A stretch of DNA of 7,639 bases from positions 4,736 through 12,374 of the forward strand of contig DMRR01000064.1 in the NCBI GenBank assembly GCA_003455275.1, written 5' to 3'. A program made the position numbers and the translations under genes. The notes beneath the pieces were generated by a model. That model was not told the DNA's origin and did no database searches. It saw only the letters and a program-made list of their open reading frames with translations. Positions 5,456 to 7,639 of this stretch are shown one piece after another. Position 1 is the first letter of the stretch, and every line of letters starts with the position of its first letter. The DNA comes from Bacteroidota bacterium (lineage in GTDB: Bacteria > Bacteroidota > Bacteroidia > Chitinophagales > UBA10324).

Positions 5456-6571
5456 CTAAACCGCCAACTTCTGCTTAGTGCCTTCGAAAACTTCGCCGCC
5501 ACAGCTATCCATTGATGCTCCGGTAGAAGACGCAAGCACATTGACTTCGCCACGCACGCGCAGCACACCCATCAAGCCCATAATAATTGCTTCCTTAAAT
5601 TTTATTGTAGCTGCATCGGGCACCACTAACTGAACCGGTGAGTGTTCAATAATTCTTTCAATCAAAAATTTATTAAACGCTCCGCCGCCGGTTACCAGCA
5701 TCTGGTGTCCGCCGTCTTTCGAAATGTTTTCATTTGTCATGGCGGTGTTCAGGTCTTTTCCAATTTGCATTGCAATATGTTCTACTGCAGTTGCGAGTTT
5801 ATCTTCATTAGAGATTCTGTATTTGCGAAACATCGGCATAAAAACTTTTGTTACCCATCCGCCGCCGAGAGATTTCGGATAAATTTTTTCGTAATACCAC
5901 TGTGTGTTCAGATCATTTAACAATTCCTGATGAACATTTCCTTCGCGTGCAATTCCGCCATCCTTATCCACTTCCAAATCCATTTCGGCCGCAAGCATAT
6001 TAAGCACCATGTTGCAACCGCTTACATCCCAGCCGAGAACTCTTCCGTCATCAAGTTTCAAAGAGAGATTGGAAATACCACCGAGGTTCAGGCAGAATTT
6101 GAATCCACCATAAAGCAACTTGTCGCCGATCGGAGCTATAGGAGTTCCTTGTCCGTTAAGTGCAACATCAGTGGTTCTGAAATTGCAAACAACAGGAAGA
6201 CCGGTTTCGGCGGCAATGGAAGCACCGTCGCCTATCTGGCTTGTCATCTGATTTTCGGGTTGGTGAAAAACCGTTTGACCGTGAGAGGCAATAAAGTCAA
6301 TCTTTCCATCAAGGGCGCGCTCTTCAATAAACTTGCGGGCTGTTTCTCCAAGGAAGTGGCCGAAAAAAACATCTGTTTTCAGGTATGTAACCGCATTTTG
6401 AAGCACCAGGCTTTGGAGGCGCAATTTCCATTTCTGCGGCATAGGAATACAATCTGCCACTTCGATTTTGTAAGTGAATGCACCGTTGTTTTCTTCAAAC
6501 ACACAGTAGGCAATGTCAACACCATCCATTGATGTTCCGGTCATCATGCTCAATACACGATATTGTTTCAT
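5456..6571 (-). CDS. anmK: Anhydro-N-acetylmuramic acid kinase AnmK
   Basis: AnmK phosphorylates 1,6-anhydro-N-acetylmuramic acid, opening the anhydro ring to give MurNAc-6-phosphate, so that cell-wall fragments can be recycled in the cytoplasm. The 371-aa length matches the family (about 360-380). It has the ASKHA-type kinase fold: the first phosphate-binding loop GTSMDGVDIA (12-21), ASHGQTVFH (95-103), IGDGASIA (113-120), the substrate-side block NFRTTDVALNGQGTPIAP (130-147), LNLGGISNLS (161-170), GWDVSGCNMVLN (180-191), whose Asp182 stands where the family's catalytic base lies, the second nucleotide loop LVTGGGAFN (292-300), and KFKEAIIMGLMGVLR (324-338). The last eight residues extend slightly beyond the conserved end. 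The start at 6571 gives the canonical position of the first motif. It has a full promoter match upstream and a strong terminator downstream, so it is probably transcribed alone. No other recycling gene (for example murQ) is in view. Confidence 0.96.
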   Translation of the reverse strand: MKQYRVLSMMTGTSMDGVDIAYCVFEENNGAFTYKIEVADCIPMPQKWKLRLQSLVLQNAVTYLKTDVFFGHFLGETARKFIEERALDGKIDFIASHGQTVFHQPENQMTSQIGDGASIAAETGLPVVCNFRTTDVALNGQGTPIAPIGDKLLYGGFKFCLNLGGISNLSLKLDDGRVLGWDVSGCNMVLNMLAAEMDLEVDKDGGIAREGNVHQELLNDLNTQWYYEKIYPKSLGGGWVTKVFMPMFRKYRISNEDKLATAVEHIAMQIGKDLNTAMTNENISKDGGHQMLVTGGGAFNKFLIERIIEHSPVQLVVPDAATIKFKEAIIMGLMGVLRVRGEVNVLASSTGASMDSCGGEVFEGTKQKLAV

Positions 6572-6662
6572 GGTAATAAGAATTTATTTGAGTGTAAAAA
6601 AATGTTTATCGTATCAGGCTTTCGATAATCAGTAAAAGTTTCGGGTTGATATGAAAGCGGGT

Positions 6663-6694
6663 CAAATGTATAAGCACCCTATAGAGAGAGCAAA
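6663..6694 (-). promoter_or_regulatory. Predicted anmK promoter (-33 TTTG, -7 TACATTTG)
   Basis: On the minus strand TTTG (6691-6694) is followed after 20 bp by TACATTTG (6663-6670). This fits the Bacteroidota consensus TTTG or TTG, 17-23 bp, TAnnTTTG. It is the best complete promoter in the window. The predicted start near 6657-6660 gives a leader of about 88 nt before the anmK ATG at 6571. Confidence 0.7.
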
Positions 6695-6733
6695 ATTTTA
6701 TTTGTGAAAGGTAAAAAAATTACCAGCAGATTA

Positions 6734-7639
6734 TTACCGAAGCAGTGTGATGTTACCTTTTTTTTCGATGATGTCTTCGTCAAAAGTTTGTGCATGGATA
6801 TAATAAACATAAACTCCGGCAGCACATTCGCGGCCATCTGGTGCAGTACCTTCCCATGGAGTTTGGTCAGATTCGTTAAAGGAATAAACTACTTGCCCCC
6901 ATCGGTTAAAAATTTTAAAGTCAACTATCTGCTTGATTCCTTTCGTAAAATAGACAAAGAAATCATTTGTGCCATCGAGATTTGGAGTGAAGGCATTCGG
7001 AAGAAATAGTTCATGAATGTGAGTAACATTTACAATAACAGAATCATTTGCCGAACAGCCAAACTCATTTGTTACAGTAAGAACATATGTTACAGTATGA
7101 AGCGGTGTTGCTGATGGAGAAGCATAAGTTGGATCGCTGAGGTTATATGGAGGCGTCCACAGATAAGTTCCGCCGCCGCTTCCATTTAGAAAAAAAGTTT
7201 CGCCTTGATTTATAGTTCCGCTGTCACCTGCTTCCGGAATTGGCGCCGGCTTTACCAAAACAATTACAGTATCTAAATCGAAACATGATCCGATGAATGA
7301 TGTAACAGTGAAGGTTGTATTCAATGTTGGATGAACAAAAGTTTGTTCCTGATCCGGTGTTGAGCACAAATTATTTGGTTCCCATTGGTAGTAAACAGCA
7401 TTGGAAGAAGAGAGCAGAAGCGGTTGGTTCTCGCAGATAACTGTATCAGGCCCGGCCGAAGCAATAACTGTGTCTACCACCAGAATGATGGCTGAATCAA
7501 TATTCACGCATCCATGAATATCAGTTACAGTTACAGTGTAGGTTGTATTCAAATCGGGCTGTGCTATCGGTTGTGCAATACCGGAGTTATTGAGGTTGTA
7601 GTTGGGCGCCCAAGCATAGTTCACACCACCTTCGGAATA
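6734..7639 (-). CDS. Large secreted Ig/PKD-repeat protein with type B T9SS (CHU_C) domain, C-terminal part
   Basis: The frame is open to the window edge, so only the last 301 residues of a probably much larger protein are seen. A GTG at 7624 is not a real start: the residues before it (YSEGG) continue the repeat pattern. Three Ig/PKD-like beta repeats are visible (about 1-55, 56-130 and 131-207). Each has a W-P core (AWAP, QWEP, LWTP), a strand TYTVTVT or TFTVT or TYVLTVT, an early Cys pair region and a DSxxxxV end. Repeats 1 and 2 are 76 codons apart. The last ~90 residues form a gliding-motility-associated C-terminal domain: FLPNAFTPNLDGTNDFF (212-228), FKIFNRWGQVVYS (241-253), WEGTAPDG (262-269), AAGVYVYYI (273-281), ending KGNITLLR. 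This is the type B sorting signal that directs export by T9SS, often of very large surface adhesins. The ligand is unknown. Confidence 0.92.
   Translation of the reverse strand, partial: YSEGGVNYAWAPNYNLNNSGIAQPIAQPDLNTTYTVTVTDIHGCVNIDSAIILVVDTVIASAGPDTVICENQPLLLSSSNAVYYQWEPNNLCSTPDQEQTFVHPTLNTTFTVTSFIGSCFDLDTVIVLVKPAPIPEAGDSGTINQGETFFLNGSGGGTYLWTPPYNLSDPTYASPSATPLHTVTYVLTVTNEFGCSANDSVIVNVTHIHELFLPNAFTPNLDGTNDFFVYFTKGIKQIVDFKIFNRWGQVVYSFNESDQTPWEGTAPDGRECAAGVYVYYIHAQTFDEDIIEKKGNITLLR

Noticed and set aside
5930..6532. 200-codon open frame on the plus strand
   Set aside because: It lies wholly antisense to anmK, whose motifs are unmistakable, and its translation shows no family features.
6710..6724. 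GGTAA / TTACC hairpin after the stop of the large repeat protein gene
   Set aside because: A 5-bp AT-rich stem with a weak T-run is too feeble to call a terminator, although its position fits one.
1..7639. CRISPR array, prophage, insertion sequence, defence island, tRNA or rRNA genes, riboswitch
   Set aside because: No spaced direct repeats, transposase or integrase motifs, RNA gene signatures or conserved riboswitch folds were recognisable on either strand; the gene content is ordinary chromosomal.

Overview
The window reads as chromosomal DNA of a member of the Bacteroidota, probably a free-living or environmental lineage. Two secreted proteins carry C-terminal sorting domains of the type IX secretion system (one type A, one type B/CHU_C-like). 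Signal peptides end in Ala followed by Gln. Start codons generally lack a Shine-Dalgarno sequence, and three genes are preceded by the same TACATTTG octamer, an exact fit to the Bacteroidota -7 promoter element TAnnTTTG. Codon use and product types are those of a core genome; I see no transposase, integrase, phage, CRISPR or toxin-antitoxin gene.

Layout. Positions 1-375 (minus) hold the N-terminal part of a secreted protein of unknown function, cut by the left edge. purH (523-2049, minus) encodes the bifunctional enzyme for the last two steps of de novo IMP synthesis. It diverges from a YjjG-type HAD 5'-nucleotidase (2200-2895, plus); the 150-bp gap between them holds the purH promoter, a 16-bp palindrome and a degenerate 7-bp tandem repeat. 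A hairpin terminator and a long dispersed palindrome of the PELVEG-coding type separate the nucleotidase from a convergent membrane zinc metallopeptidase of the YugP family (2997-3680, minus). Next come a small PH-like conserved protein (3898-4242, minus) with a palindromic operator-like site upstream, a PKD-domain protein exported by T9SS (4414-5268, minus), a strong terminator (5371-5400), a second 7-bp tandem repeat, and anmK for peptidoglycan recycling (5456-6571, minus). A large Ig/PKD-repeat protein with a type B T9SS sorting domain (6734-7639, minus) runs off the right edge.

How the parts relate. The genes look like independent transcription units rather than one operon: gaps are 100-220 bp, several genes have their own promoter, and two convincing terminators are present. 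purH and the nucleotidase both handle nucleotides but act on different substrates (purine synthesis versus removal of odd pyrimidine nucleotides), so a joint role is only a guess. The secreted proteins share a secretion route, not an obvious pathway.

I found no convincing new multi-gene system. The points most worth following are in the intergenic DNA: two unrelated heptad repeats abutting genes, a PELVEG palindrome beside a terminator, a TGTAAAATTTTACA operator-like site with a repeated half, and a hairpin at the predicted 5' end of the purH mRNA. No intergenic stretch exceeds 300 bases.
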